This document shows, one piece after another, positions 55,852-64,000 of a stretch of DNA of 64,000 nt; position 1 is the first letter of the stretch, and each line of letters begins with the position of its first letter. Position numbers and translations under genes: made by a program. Origin of the DNA: Burkholderiales bacterium (GTDB lineage Bacteria > Pseudomonadota > Gammaproteobacteria > Burkholderiales > Burkholderiaceae_C); contig CANGHK010000009.1 of assembly GCA_947453625.1 (NCBI GenBank), positions 48,057 through 112,056 on the forward strand. The letters are read 5' to 3'. The notes below the pieces were generated by a model. That model was given only the letters and a program-made list of their open reading frames with translations. It made no database searches and was not told where the DNA came from.

Positions 55852-56646
55852 ATGGCATTGGCAAGTACCGCCAGGGCGGCGCCATCACCGGCACTGCGTG
55901 TCGAGGGTCTGGGCGTGCGCTACGGCGCACTCGTCGCGCTGGACGATGTGAGCTGGGAGGTGCATCCGGGTGAACTGCTGGGCATCATCGGCCCGAACGG
56001 CGCCGGCAAGAGCACCTGCTACGAGGCCACCACCGCGCTGGTGTCGCGCCAGGGCCGGGTCAGCCTGGCCGGCCATGACGTCAGCGATGTGCCGCCTTAC
56101 GGCTTGGCGGCGCTGGGGCTGAAGCGCGCCTTTCAGCAGAACGCCTTCTTCGAGGACTTGAGCGTGCTCGACAACCTGGTGGCCGTGCTCGGCGCGCGCG
56201 CCCATGCCGGGCTGCTGGGCAGCGTGCTGCGGCCACTGGCGGCAGCACGTCGCCGCAGTGCGGCGCAGGTCTACGCCGCGCAGCAGTTGTTGCGCTTCGG
56301 CATCCCGGCCGCCTACCACGCGCTGCGCCCCAAGGAGATTCCTTACGGCGTGCAGCGCATGCTGTCGATCGCGCTGGCCTTCGGCGACGGCGCCAGCGTG
56401 CTGCTGCTCGACGAGCCCGCCGCCGGACTGGGCGGCGAGGACATGGAGCGGCTGGTGCAACTGCTGCTCAAGCTGAAACGCGACGGCGTCGCGCTGGTCG
56501 TGATCGAACACCATATGGACTTGATCATGGCGGTGGCCGACCGCATCTGCGTGCTCGACCTCGGCCGCCGCCTGGCTTACGGCACGCCGGCGCAGGTGCG
56601 GCAAGACCCGCAGGTGCTCGACGCCTACCTGGGGCGGGCGTCATGA
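55852..56646 (+). CDS. Liv-type ABC transporter ATP-binding protein (LivG-like)
   Basis: A 264-residue ATPase with Walker A GPNGAGKST, Walker B VLLLDEPAAGLGGED and switch His in VVIEHHMDLIM. The ABC signature is degenerate (IPYGVQRMLSIALAF), as in other LivG proteins. Unlike typical LivG it appears short in the insertion before the signature. It overlaps the next ATPase by ATGA. Confidence 0.93.
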   Translation: MALASTARAAPSPALRVEGLGVRYGALVALDDVSWEVHPGELLGIIGPNGAGKSTCYEATTALVSRQGRVSLAGHDVSDVPPYGLAALGLKRAFQQNAFFEDLSVLDNLVAVLGARAHAGLLGSVLRPLAAARRRSAAQVYAAQQLLRFGIPAAYHALRPKEIPYGVQRMLSIALAFGDGASVLLLDEPAAGLGGEDMERLVQLLLKLKRDGVALVVIEHHMDLIMAVADRICVLDLGRRLAYGTPAQVRQDPQVLDAYLGRAS

Positions 56647-57386
56647 GCGGCGACACAAGCCCCGTGCTGCACGTGCGCCAGCTGCAGGCCAGCTACGCCG
56701 GCAACCGCGCGCTCGACCTGCACTCGCTCGATCTGACGCGGGGTGAGATCGTCGGGGTAGTCGGCGCCAACGGCGCGGGCAAGTCCACGCTGGTCAATGC
56801 GCTGCTGGGCTGGTCGCGCGGCGCACCGCGCCTGAGTGGCGAGGTCTGTCTGGACGGCCAGCGCATCGACGGCTGGGCCACGCACCAGCGCGTGCGCGCC
56901 GGCTTGCTGCTGGTGCCTGAGGGCAAGCTGGTGTTCGCCCAGATGAACGTCGAGGAAAACCTGTCGCGCAGCCTGGCGCCGCCCGCCGAGCCCGGCCGCC
57001 ATGTCTACAGCCGCGACGAGGTCTACGACTTGTTCCCTCGGCTCAAGGAGCGCCGGCAGCACCTGGGCTCGCAGCTGTCGGGCGGCGAACGCCAGATGCT
57101 GGGCATAGGCCGCGCGCTGATGATGGGGCCGAAAGCCTTGCTGCTGGACGAGCCTTCCATCGGCCTGGCGCCCAAGCTGGTCGACCAGGTGTTGCGCACG
57201 CTGCGCACCCTGGCCCACGCCGGGCTGGCCATCCTGCTGGTCGAGCAGAACGTGCGCGCCGCGATGGAGGTGGTCGACCGGCTGGTGCTGATCGAGCGCG
57301 GTCGCGTCGTGCTGGAAGGGCCGGCGCAGGCGGTGGGCAACGATCCGCGCATCGCCGAAGCCTATCTGGGAGCGACCGCCGCATGA
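56643..57386 (+). CDS. Liv-type ABC transporter ATP-binding protein (LivF-like)
   Basis: A 247-residue ATPase with Walker A GANGAGKST, signature LSGGERQML, Walker B ALLLDEPSIGLAP and LLVEQNVRAAMEV. It is the standard partner of LivG. A gap of 82 bp follows before the permease gene. Confidence 0.94.
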   Translation: MSGDTSPVLHVRQLQASYAGNRALDLHSLDLTRGEIVGVVGANGAGKSTLVNALLGWSRGAPRLSGEVCLDGQRIDGWATHQRVRAGLLLVPEGKLVFAQMNVEENLSRSLAPPAEPGRHVYSRDEVYDLFPRLKERRQHLGSQLSGGERQMLGIGRALMMGPKALLLDEPSIGLAPKLVDQVLRTLRTLAHAGLAILLVEQNVRAAMEVVDRLVLIERGRVVLEGPAQAVGNDPRIAEAYLGATAA

Positions 57387-57468
57387 AGCCGACCGGCCGC
57401 CAGGCAGACAGCCCGACAAACAGCCCGACCGGCGCACACACCGCCCTCTGCAGCCTGGAATTTTCCCG

Positions 57469-58341
57469 ATGAACCTGTTGCAGCAAATCATCAACGGCCT
57501 GGTGCTGGGCCATGCCTACGCGCTGGTGGCCATAGGCTGGACCCTGCTGCTGGGGGTGGCCAGGCTGGTCAACTTCGGCCATGGCCAGATGTACATGCTG
57601 GGCGCCTTCGTCACCTGGTGGGCGGTCGTCAAGGCCGGCGTGCCCTACGCGCTGGCGCTGCCGCTGGCGATGGCCTGCGGCGCGCTGCTGGGCGCACTGA
57701 TGCAGCGCGTGATGCTGCGCGCCACCTTCGAGCAGAACCTGGTCTCGATCATGATCATGACGCTGGGCTTCGGCTATGTGATCCACGGTGCGGCAGCACT
57801 GGTGTTCGGCTCCACCGGCCAGATCCTGGACACGGCCTTGTCGCGCAAGGAGATCAGCGTCGGCGAGCTGTGGGTCACCGGGCAGGACCTGGCCATCGTG
57901 GTGGCCGCCATAGCGGTCTTTCTCGGCCTGCGCTGGGTGCTGGACGGCACGCGCGTGGGCCGCCTGGTGCGCATGGTGGCCGAGGACCCCAAACTGGCGC
58001 AGCTCAGTGGCGTGAACGTTCGCCGGGTCTACTACGGCGTGTTCGCCTTCGAGGGCGCGGCGGTGGCCTTCGCTGCCGGCATGGTGGCGCCGCGCACGCC
58101 CATCCTCACCTCGATGGGCTTCGACGAGGTGATCATGACCTTCGTCGTCGTCGTCTTCGGCGGCATAGGCAGCGTCAAGGGCAGCTATGTGGCCGGGGTC
58201 GCGCTGGGTCTGTTCACCGCGCTGTTCGGCGCCCTGGTGTCACCGGCCTACACCACGGCGGCCGCCTTCCTGGCGCTGATCGCGCTGCTGGTGCTGCGCC
58301 CGGGTGGCCTGGGCGCCGGCGCCACCGGGGGCGTTCACTGA
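57469..58341 (+). CDS. Liv-type ABC transporter permease (LivH-like)
   Basis: A 290-residue permease starting MNLLQQIINGLVLGHAYALV, with the family segment RLVNFGHGQMYMLGAF and the conserved VVVFGGIGSVKGSYVAGVAL. Stop and next start overlap as TGATG (58339-58343). With LivM it forms the channel. Confidence 0.94.
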   Translation: MNLLQQIINGLVLGHAYALVAIGWTLLLGVARLVNFGHGQMYMLGAFVTWWAVVKAGVPYALALPLAMACGALLGALMQRVMLRATFEQNLVSIMIMTLGFGYVIHGAAALVFGSTGQILDTALSRKEISVGELWVTGQDLAIVVAAIAVFLGLRWVLDGTRVGRLVRMVAEDPKLAQLSGVNVRRVYYGVFAFEGAAVAFAAGMVAPRTPILTSMGFDEVIMTFVVVVFGGIGSVKGSYVAGVALGLFTALFGALVSPAYTTAAAFLALIALLVLRPGGLGAGATGGVH

Positions 58342-59345
58342 TGGCCCAATCCCTTCGCTCATCCTGGTCGCGCTGGGCCCTGCTGCCCACCGCGGTGCTC
58401 GTGTTCTTCATCCCGCAGCTGCTGGGCGGCAGCGGGTCGGCCTACAGCGCCGCGGTGCTGATCGCGATCTTTGCGGTGATGGCCTACGGGCTGGACCTGA
58501 TCGTCTCCGACCTCGGCGAAGTGAGCCTGGCGCACACCGTGTTCTTCGCGGCGGGCAGCTACACCACCGCGCTGCTGGCCACGCGCACCGGCGCCGGGGC
58601 CTGGGTCACCATGGCGGGCTCGGTGGCGGTGGCGCTGGCGCTGGCCGCGTTCATCGGCCTGGTCACGCTGCGGCTGCGCGAGTTCGTGTTCTCGCTCGTC
58701 ACCTACGCGGTGGCGGTGGTGGCGATGACGCTGGCCGCCAACTGGCAATTCCTGGGCGGCTCGGACGGGGTGCGCGGCATCCCGCTGCTCGACCTGTCGC
58801 TGCCCGGCATCACGCTGCAGGCCCAGGACGACCGCACGCTGTGGCCCTATGCCTTCGCGCTGCTGGTGCTGGCGCTCTACCTGGTCGACCGCTTCCGCCA
58901 TTCGGCCCTGGGTGCGGCGGCCGTGATGAGCCACCTGAACCCGCGCCTGGCGACCATGAGCGGCATCGACCTGGCACGCGTGCGGCTGCAGGTCTTCCTG
59001 CTGTCCGCGCCCATCAGCGCGGCCGCCGGCTGGCTCTACGCCTACCAGCGCGCCTATGTCAGCGCCGACGTGCTGGAAAGCTACTTCCTGGTGCTGATGC
59101 TCACCGCCGTGGTGCTGGTGGGCCGGCGCCAGTTGCTGGGGCCGCTGGCCGCCACGGCGATGGTGTTGACGCAGGAGAAGTTCTTCTCGCTCGGCGGCAA
59201 CGTCGACAAGATCGTGCTCGGCAGCGTGCTGGTGCTGATCCTCGGCTTCTTCCCGCAGGGCCTGTCCGGCCTGGCGCGCCCCTGGGCTGCCGCGTTCAGA
59301 CCGCGTTTGCCACGCCCGCCGGAAGCGGCCCCGCTGGAGCCCTGA
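58341..59345 (+). CDS. Liv-type ABC transporter permease (LivM-like)
   Basis: A 334-residue permease. The ATG at 58341 is chosen for its overlap with the livH-like stop; the longer frame overlaps that gene. Signatures are IFAVMAYGLDLIVSDLGEVS, LAHTVFFAAGSYTTALLA and the GGSDGVRGIPLL loop. It carries about eight hydrophobic segments and ends at the edge of the TetR gene. Confidence 0.93.
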   Translation: MAQSLRSSWSRWALLPTAVLVFFIPQLLGGSGSAYSAAVLIAIFAVMAYGLDLIVSDLGEVSLAHTVFFAAGSYTTALLATRTGAGAWVTMAGSVAVALALAAFIGLVTLRLREFVFSLVTYAVAVVAMTLAANWQFLGGSDGVRGIPLLDLSLPGITLQAQDDRTLWPYAFALLVLALYLVDRFRHSALGAAAVMSHLNPRLATMSGIDLARVRLQVFLLSAPISAAAGWLYAYQRAYVSADVLESYFLVLMLTAVVLVGRRQLLGPLAATAMVLTQEKFFSLGGNVDKIVLGSVLVLILGFFPQGLSGLARPWAAAFRPRLPRPPEAAPLEP

Positions 59346-59346
59346 A

Positions 59347-60099
59347 ATGACCCGCCCCGCCGCGCCAGCGCCTGCAGCCGCCAGGACCACGGACGCGGCG
59401 AAGGACGCGGCCAGGGCATCGCGGGACGAGATCCTGCAGGCGGCGGCCGAGCTGTTCATGGCCTTCGGCTATGCCGCGACCTCGATCGACGCGGTGGCCG
59501 AGCGACTGGGTGCCACCAAGGGGCGCATCTACCACCATTACCGCAGCAAGTCCGACCTGTACTTCGACGTGCAGGTGGCGGCGATGAACCGCGTGACCGA
59601 GGCCATCGAGCCCATCGCGCGGCGCCAGATGGGCGCGGCGGAGCGGCTCGCCGCGATGGCGCTGCGCCACGCGCAGATCCTGCTGACCGAACTGCCGATG
59701 CAGAAGGTGGCGGTGCAGGGGCTGGAGCGCCAGTTGCTCGGTGATGCGCAGGGCAATTCGCCGGCCTCCAAACGGCTGCGCGCGGTGGTCAAGCTGCGCG
59801 ACGACTACGAACACCTGTTCGCCGAGGTCATCGCCGACGGCATCCGCGAGGGCGTGTTCGTCGACCTGCCGCCCCGCCTGGCCACCAAGCCCTTTTTCGG
59901 CGTGCTGAACTGGGCCACGGTCTGGTACAGCCCGCGCCGCCTGCAGAGCGCCGAGGCCATCGACGAGATCGCCCAGGTGCTGGCCGCCTACGCGATGCGC
60001 GGCATCTTGAAGCCCCCCAGCGACGATGCGCTGCCTTCGTCAGGCGATCCGGCGCCAGCCCCTGAGCCGGGGCCGGCCAAACTCAGGCTTCGCAGTTGA
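59347..60099 (+). CDS. TetR-family transcriptional regulator
   Basis: A 250-residue regulator that begins 1 bp after the permease stop. Its helix-turn-helix is in RDEILQAAAELFMAFGYAAT to ATKGRIYHHYRSKSDLYFDV. A ligand-binding helical domain of about 150 residues follows, then a proline-rich tail. It is the likely repressor of the surrounding genes via the ACATAC-N6-GTA sites (inference). Its 3' end overlaps the convergent SMP-30 gene by 17 bp. Confidence 0.92.
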   Translation: MTRPAAPAPAAARTTDAAKDAARASRDEILQAAAELFMAFGYAATSIDAVAERLGATKGRIYHHYRSKSDLYFDVQVAAMNRVTEAIEPIARRQMGAAERLAAMALRHAQILLTELPMQKVAVQGLERQLLGDAQGNSPASKRLRAVVKLRDDYEHLFAEVIADGIREGVFVDLPPRLATKPFFGVLNWATVWYSPRRLQSAEAIDEIAQVLAAYAMRGILKPPSDDALPSSGDPAPAPEPGPAKLRLRS

Positions 60100-61012
60100 G
60101 CTTCAGGCCGGGGATGGGCCAGTCGTCGATGGCGATCAGACGCCCGCTGCCCGACAGCGTGACGAAGGCGGTGCGGCGGTCGCGGCCACCAAAGCACAGG
60201 TTGGTGGTGAAGCAGTCGGGCAGCGGCACATGGCTGGTCATGCTGCCGTCGGGCGAGACGACGCTGATGCCGCCGTGCATCAGCGTGGCCACGCAGATGT
60301 TGCCGAGTGCATCGATGGCCATCGAATCGAAACGCTGAAAGTGGCCGCCCGGCGAGGCTGTGACCATGCGCCCGCCGTTGGGCGAGGGCCAGCCGTCCTT
60401 GCGCACCTGGCCCGGGCCGGTGATGTCGTAGGCCCAGACCCTGGCGCCCGCGGTTTCGGCGTAATACAGGGTGCGGCCGTCGGGCGACAGGCCCACGCCA
60501 TTGGGCGTCATCAGCGGCCGCGCGATCACGCTGACCGCGCTGCCATCGGCTTGCCCGTAGTAGACGCCGCCCATGTCCATGTCGGTCTCGCGCGACTTCC
60601 CCAGGTCGGTGAAATAAAACCCGCCGTGGGCGTCGAACACGATGTCGTTCGGGCCGCGCAGGCCCAGGCCTTCGACGCTGTCGTACAGGCGCTCGCTGCG
60701 GCCGGTGGCGAGATCGACGCGTTCGATGCGGCCGCCCGAATAGTCCTCGGCCTGACCGACCGGCCGGTGCGTGCCGTCAGCCTCGGTGTGCCACCTGAAG
60801 CCGCCGTTGTTGCAGACATAGACCGCGCCGTCAGGCCCGATCGCCGCGCCGTTCGGGCCCCCGCCAAGATCGGCGACGACGGTGATGCGGCCGTCCATCG
60901 TGACCCGGCTGAGCGTGCCTCGGGCAATCTCGACCAGCAGCACCGAGCCATCGTCGAGCACGACAGGGCCCTCCGGAAACTGCAGGCCACGGGCGATTTC
61001 GCGTATTTTCAT
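60083..61012 (-). CDS. SMP-30/gluconolactonase-family protein
   Basis: A 309-residue six-bladed propeller protein. Motifs are GLQFPEGPVVLDDGSVLLVE with the metal-ligand Glu, LRGPNDIVFDAHGGFYFTD with the Asn ligand and SPDGRTLYYAE. It is likely a lactonase, with specificity unknown. It differs from the lactonase at 19153-20061 and sits convergent to the TetR gene. The 130-bp gap after it (to the hydrolase) has no feature. Confidence 0.9.
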   Translation of the reverse strand: MKIREIARGLQFPEGPVVLDDGSVLLVEIARGTLSRVTMDGRITVVADLGGGPNGAAIGPDGAVYVCNNGGFRWHTEADGTHRPVGQAEDYSGGRIERVDLATGRSERLYDSVEGLGLRGPNDIVFDAHGGFYFTDLGKSRETDMDMGGVYYGQADGSAVSVIARPLMTPNGVGLSPDGRTLYYAETAGARVWAYDITGPGQVRKDGWPSPNGGRMVTASPGGHFQRFDSMAIDALGNICVATLMHGGISVVSPDGSMTSHVPLPDCFTTNLCFGGRDRRTAFVTLSGSGRLIAIDDWPIPGLKLNCEA

Positions 61013-61143
61013 GGTGATCCTCTGTGTTGTAGTCTGGGCAAAAAACCAGCTTAGCCGCCAGCCGGCAGCGGCGCAATTCGGGCGGCAACGGAGGGGCCGG
61101 TCGAGCCTGCTGCTCCAGACTGGGCCGGATGTTCACCGGAGGG

Positions 61144-62232
61144 TCAAACGCCCTGCAAAAAGGGCAGCAAATGCTGGTTGACGGCCTCGGGCTGCTCTTG
61201 CTGCACCCAGTGGCCGGCACCGGCGATCAGGTGGATGCCCTGCAGCCGCCGGCAGCCCAGGCCCTGCATCGCCTCGAAAGCGCCGGGTTTCTGGTGGATG
61301 CCCCAATCGCTGGCCCCGGCGATGAACAGCGCCGGCACCTCGATGGCAAGTCCACCAAACACCTGCAGTTCGGCCTGCATGGCCTGCGACTGGGCGCAGC
61401 GGTACCAGTTCAGCCCGCCCTGGAAGCCGGTACGCCCGTACTCCTGGCTGTAGACGCGCAACAGGTCGTCGGGCAGCCAGCGGCAGGCGGCGATCTGCTC
61501 GGCCGTGGGCATCTCGCGGGCCACGGTCTCGGCCATGCTCTGGTGACTGTCCATCACATAGTAGGTGGGCAGGCGCGCCAGTTCGCCGGCGGTCCAGCCG
61601 GCCAGCGGCACCGGCCGGTTGCCTGGCCAGTCGGCGCTCTTGTGGTGGTAGTAGGCGCGCAGCAGGTCGTGCACGCCCTGCTGCGCTTGCCACAGGTCTT
61701 CATTGGCCTCGCGCTGGCTGTAATGCCACTGGTAATGTTTGCGCGGGCTCGGCAGCGCAGCCAGCGCTTCGTGGATGGTCGGGCCAGTGGGCCGGGCTGC
61801 GCGCTGGGCGATGTCGAATGGCAGCGCCGGCGGGCCACCGAAAGGCGCGCTCATCAGCACCACACGGCGGCAGACGTCGGGCCGCAGCAGCGCGCACCAG
61901 GCGGCCACCGGCGCGCCGAAGTCGTGCCCCACGACGGCGGCCAGTTGGCGGTACCCCAGCGCCATCACCAGGCCTAGCGCGTCGCGCACCAGGTTGAGCA
62001 TGCGAAAGCTTGGCCAGTCGCCGTCGTAGCGGGCGTCCCAGCCGGTGGTGCGGCCGTAGCCGCGCTGGTCGGGTGCGATCACATGAAAGCCCGCTGCCGC
62101 CAGCGCCGGCATCTGGTGGCGCCAGCTGTAGGCCAGTTCGGGAAATCCGTGCAGCAGCAGCACCGCCGGACGGCCCGGCGTCTCATGCCCGGCCTCCAGC
62201 AGGTGCACCGTCAGGCCGTTGATGCCAGGCAC
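61144..62232 (-). CDS. Alpha/beta hydrolase, epoxide-hydrolase-like; 5' end clipped by IS66
   Basis: A 362-residue hydrolase from a GTG at 62232. It has the oxyanion segment LLLHGFPELAYSWRHQ, nucleophile VVGHDFGAPVAAW, acid in GASDWGIHQ and His in GAGHWVQQEQP. The Asp nucleophile and cap Tyr residues suggest epoxide-hydrolase-like chemistry. In-frame codons upstream (LRSRF before VPGINGLTVHLLEAG) continue the expected N-terminus until the IS66 end at 62248, so the native start was lost and the promoter replaced. A shortened product from GTG could still be made. Confidence 0.85.
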   Translation of the reverse strand: MPGINGLTVHLLEAGHETPGRPAVLLLHGFPELAYSWRHQMPALAAAGFHVIAPDQRGYGRTTGWDARYDGDWPSFRMLNLVRDALGLVMALGYRQLAAVVGHDFGAPVAAWCALLRPDVCRRVVLMSAPFGGPPALPFDIAQRAARPTGPTIHEALAALPSPRKHYQWHYSQREANEDLWQAQQGVHDLLRAYYHHKSADWPGNRPVPLAGWTAGELARLPTYYVMDSHQSMAETVAREMPTAEQIAACRWLPDDLLRVYSQEYGRTGFQGGLNWYRCAQSQAMQAELQVFGGLAIEVPALFIAGASDWGIHQKPGAFEAMQGLGCRRLQGIHLIAGAGHWVQQEQPEAVNQHLLPFLQGV

Positions 62233-62327
62233 GAAGCGGCTGCGCAGGTGAGCGTCCAGTCACCCCACATTGCGCCATAGCCCGCGTGGCCTGAGGATGG
62301 TGTCCACCTCTTGATTGGTGGACACCT

Positions 62328-62786
62328 ATGCAACCCAGAAGCACACCCCGTCGGCGACACGATGCCGAGTTCAAGGCCAAGGTACTGGCAGCCTGCAGTG
62401 AGCCTGGTGCCTCGATCGCGGCCGTGGCATTGGCCCACGGGCTGAACGCCAACCTGGTGCGCAAGTGGCGCATGGGGCGAGGCCTGAAGCGCGCGGCGAT
62501 CGCGTTGCCGGCAGATGCGCTGTCATCGGCACCGGCCGCGTCGGTGGCTGTGCCGCCGCGGTTTGCCGTCGATGCCAGATTTTTGCCCATCGAGATGAGC
62601 AAGCCCGCCGACAGTTCGAACATGGCGCCAACCGGCCGCGCCGATGCAGCCGCCCGGGGCGAGGCCACCATCCACATCGAGCTGCGTCGCGGCCCGGCCA
62701 GCCTGGTCGTTCGCTGGCCAGCGTCGGCTGCCGCCGGGGACTGCACGGCGTGGCTGCGCGATGTCGCCGCAGGGCTGCTGAAGTGA
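62328..62786 (+). CDS. tnpA: IS66 accessory protein TnpA (helix-turn-helix)
   Basis: A 152-residue protein whose N-terminus (RRRHDAEFKAKVLAACSEPG, ASIAAVALAHGLNANLVRKW) is the transposase-8-type helix-turn-helix found in IS66 TnpA. The C-terminal half is less conserved. It overlaps tnpB by GTGA at 62783-62786. Confidence 0.88.
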   Translation: MQPRSTPRRRHDAEFKAKVLAACSEPGASIAAVALAHGLNANLVRKWRMGRGLKRAAIALPADALSSAPAASVAVPPRFAVDARFLPIEMSKPADSSNMAPTGRADAAARGEATIHIELRRGPASLVVRWPASAAAGDCTAWLRDVAAGLLK

Positions 62787-63121
62787 TCCGCATCGATCAG
62801 TTGTGGCTGTGCACCGCGCCGGTGGACATGCGCTGCGGCGCCGAGCGCTTGCTGGCCTGCGTCGTGCAGATCACCGGCGCGGCGCATGCCCATTACGGTT
62901 ACCTGTTCGCCAATTCCCGGGCCACGCGCATCAAGCTGCTGGTGCATGACGGCTTCGGCGTGTGGTGCGCCTCGCGGCGTCTGAACACGGGACGCTTCGA
63001 ATGGCCACGAGGCCAGGCACCAGCGTCACCGCTGACGCTGACGCAGGCCCAGTTCGACGCCCTGGTCGTGGGCTTGCCCTGGCGGCGCCTGCCCGAGATG
63101 AGCGTGATCATGCGGGCCTGA
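62783..63121 (+). CDS. tnpB: IS66 Orf2-family protein TnpB
   Basis: A 112-residue protein starting at GTG 62783. It shows VDMRCGAERLLACVVQ, LLVHDGFGVWCASRRLNTGR and the FDALVVGLPWRRL end typical of the IS66 Orf2 family. Required with TnpA and TnpC for transposition in studied relatives. The frame upstream is a shadow of tnpA. Confidence 0.9.
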   Translation: MIRIDQLWLCTAPVDMRCGAERLLACVVQITGAAHAHYGYLFANSRATRIKLLVHDGFGVWCASRRLNTGRFEWPRGQAPASPLTLTQAQFDALVVGLPWRRLPEMSVIMRA

Positions 63122-63224
63122 ACATCGCCGCGCCGCAGTGGAAAATGCCGCTCTACGTGGTTGACAGGACATCTGCTAATGGCGTGATGCGGATGGCATT
63201 GGCATCATGCAAAGCATGCTCGCC

Positions 63225-64000
63225 ATGCATGATCTCCAGCCCAAGACCTGCACGGTCTGGCGCCTGAGGCCGTCTGCGCACTGGCCGCGCAGATGCTCGA
63301 ACACATCGCCAGCCAAGCCCGCCAGCTCGACCTCAAGGACCAGCTGATCCAGCGCCAGACCCGCGACATCGCCTGGCGCGATGCGAAGCTGGAGAAGGTC
63401 AACTTCGAGCTCGCGCGCCTGAAGCGCTGGAAGTTCGGCGCCAAGACCGAGGCCATGACGGCCGAGCAGCGCCTGCTGTTCCAGGACACGCTGGCTGAGG
63501 ACGAGGCCAGCTTGCAGGCGCAACTGGCCGCCCTGCAGGCTGGCCTGCCCGAGACCCCGAAGCCCCCCAAGGCGCCACCCCGCAAGCCGCGCCGCCAGGC
63601 GCTGCCCGAGCACCTGGAGCGCGTGGAGCATCGCCACGAGCCCGAGGACACCGTCTGCCCGACGCCCGACTGCGCCCGGCCGATGGTGCGCGTGGGTGAG
63701 GACGTCAGCGAGAAGCTCGACATCATCCCGGCGCAGTTCTTCGTGCACCGCCATATCTACGGCAAGTGGGTCTGCCGCTGCTGTCAGAGCCTGACACAGG
63801 AGCCTGCCGAGCCCGATGTGGTGGACGGCGGCATTCCAGCCAGCGGGCTGGTGGCCCACACGCTGATCAGCCGCTTCGTCGATCATTTGCCGTACTACCG
63901 GCAGGAGGCCATCAACGCCCGCTCTGGCGTGCACACCCCGCGCTCGACGCTGGCGAGCTGGGCTGGTGCCGGTGGCGCGTCGCTCGAGCCGCTGTATGAC
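63225..64000 (+). CDS. tnpC: IS66 transposase TnpC, 5' frameshift, 3' end outside window
   Basis: The start MHDLQ at 63225 fits IS66 TnpC, but a shift between 63240 and 63257 separates it from the main frame. That frame carries LAPEAVCALAAQMLEHIASQ, a coiled-coil-like region (RDAKLEKVNFELARLKRWKF), a Cys-rich zinc region (VCPTPDC, WVCRCCQSL) and RFVDHLPYYRQEAINARSGV. A TGA at 63230-63232 blocks that frame upstream. Without the N-terminal frame the first in-frame ATG is at 63293. The gene may therefore be impaired; the DDE catalytic part is beyond the window. Confidence 0.8.

Larger units (their letters stand above)
62248..64000 (+). mobile_element. IS66-family insertion sequence, right end outside window
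   Basis: The left tip begins GTGAGCGTCCAGTCACCCCA at 62248. Three genes in the IS66 order follow: a tnpA-type helix-turn-helix protein, a tnpB (IS66 Orf2) protein and the large tnpC transposase that runs off the edge. A near-identical tip, inverted, is found at 20239-20266. The target duplication cannot be checked because the right end is not in the window. Confidence 0.9.

Noticed and set aside
57618..59345. A longer LivM-like protein starting at 57618
   Set aside because: The extra sequence overlaps the LivH-like gene in a wrong frame; the ATG at 58341 gives a normal N-terminus.

Overview
The window is a high-GC chromosomal segment of a betaproteobacterium, most likely Burkholderiales near the Comamonadaceae. 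This is judged from the Bug/TctC-type binding protein, the CysB/Ssu/Cys sulfur genes, the many ABC uptake systems and the C/G-rich dispersed repeats. It looks like a free-living or plant/soil-associated heterotroph. No rRNA, tRNA or CRISPR array was seen. Genes are tightly packed, with many ATGA, GTGA or TGATG overlaps.

Region 1 (1-20061) is a pectin/galacturonate locus. A leftward operon carries two enolase-superfamily sugar-acid enzymes and a complete peptide/oligosaccharide-type ABC importer. A divergent FadR-type GntR regulator lies between it and a rightward block. That block holds a TonB-dependent receptor, a TogMNAB-like sugar ABC importer, a secreted pectin methylesterase-pectate lyase fusion, uronate dehydrogenase and an SMP-30 lactonase. 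Together these suggest outer-membrane capture, pectin cleavage, import of oligogalacturonides or uronate, and oxidation to galactarate for dehydration. Three copies of an AGTCG-containing motif sit upstream of the three transcription units.

Region 2 (20062-36400) is devoted to sulfur. It opens with a sulfatase relic cut by an orphan IS66 end. It then holds SsuA, an endonuclease V-like protein, a four-domain rhodanese, a thiol dioxygenase of 3-mercaptopropionate type, SsuD-SsuC-SsuB, an orphan AAA ATPase, a YdhS-like flavoprotein, the Sbp-CysT-CysW-CysA sulfate importer and a CysB-type LysR regulator. Two related GC-rich repeats have entered ssuD and ssuB in frame. A 16-bp motif is shared by the sbp and cysB upstream regions.

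Region 3 (36400-45950) is a surface-glycan islet. It has a two-domain GT4-GT2 glycosyltransferase, two GT4 enzymes, a decayed asparagine synthetase, a decayed membrane protein and a distinctly AT-richer gene with two tandem sulfotransferase domains.

Region 4 (46056-62232) appears to be a catabolic locus for an unidentified carboxylic acid or CoA-linked substrate. It has a VOC protein, hotdog thioesterase, Gfo/Idh oxidoreductase, zinc-independent MDR reductase, HAD hydrolase, acyl-CoA synthetase, Bug binding protein, CaiB/BaiF CoA-transferase, a full Liv-type ABC importer, a TetR regulator, an SMP-30 protein and an epoxide-hydrolase-like enzyme. Three ACATAC-N6-GTA operators in the two divergent promoter gaps suggest one TetR regulon. 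The window ends inside an IS66-family element (62248 to the edge) that has clipped the 5' end of the alpha/beta hydrolase gene.
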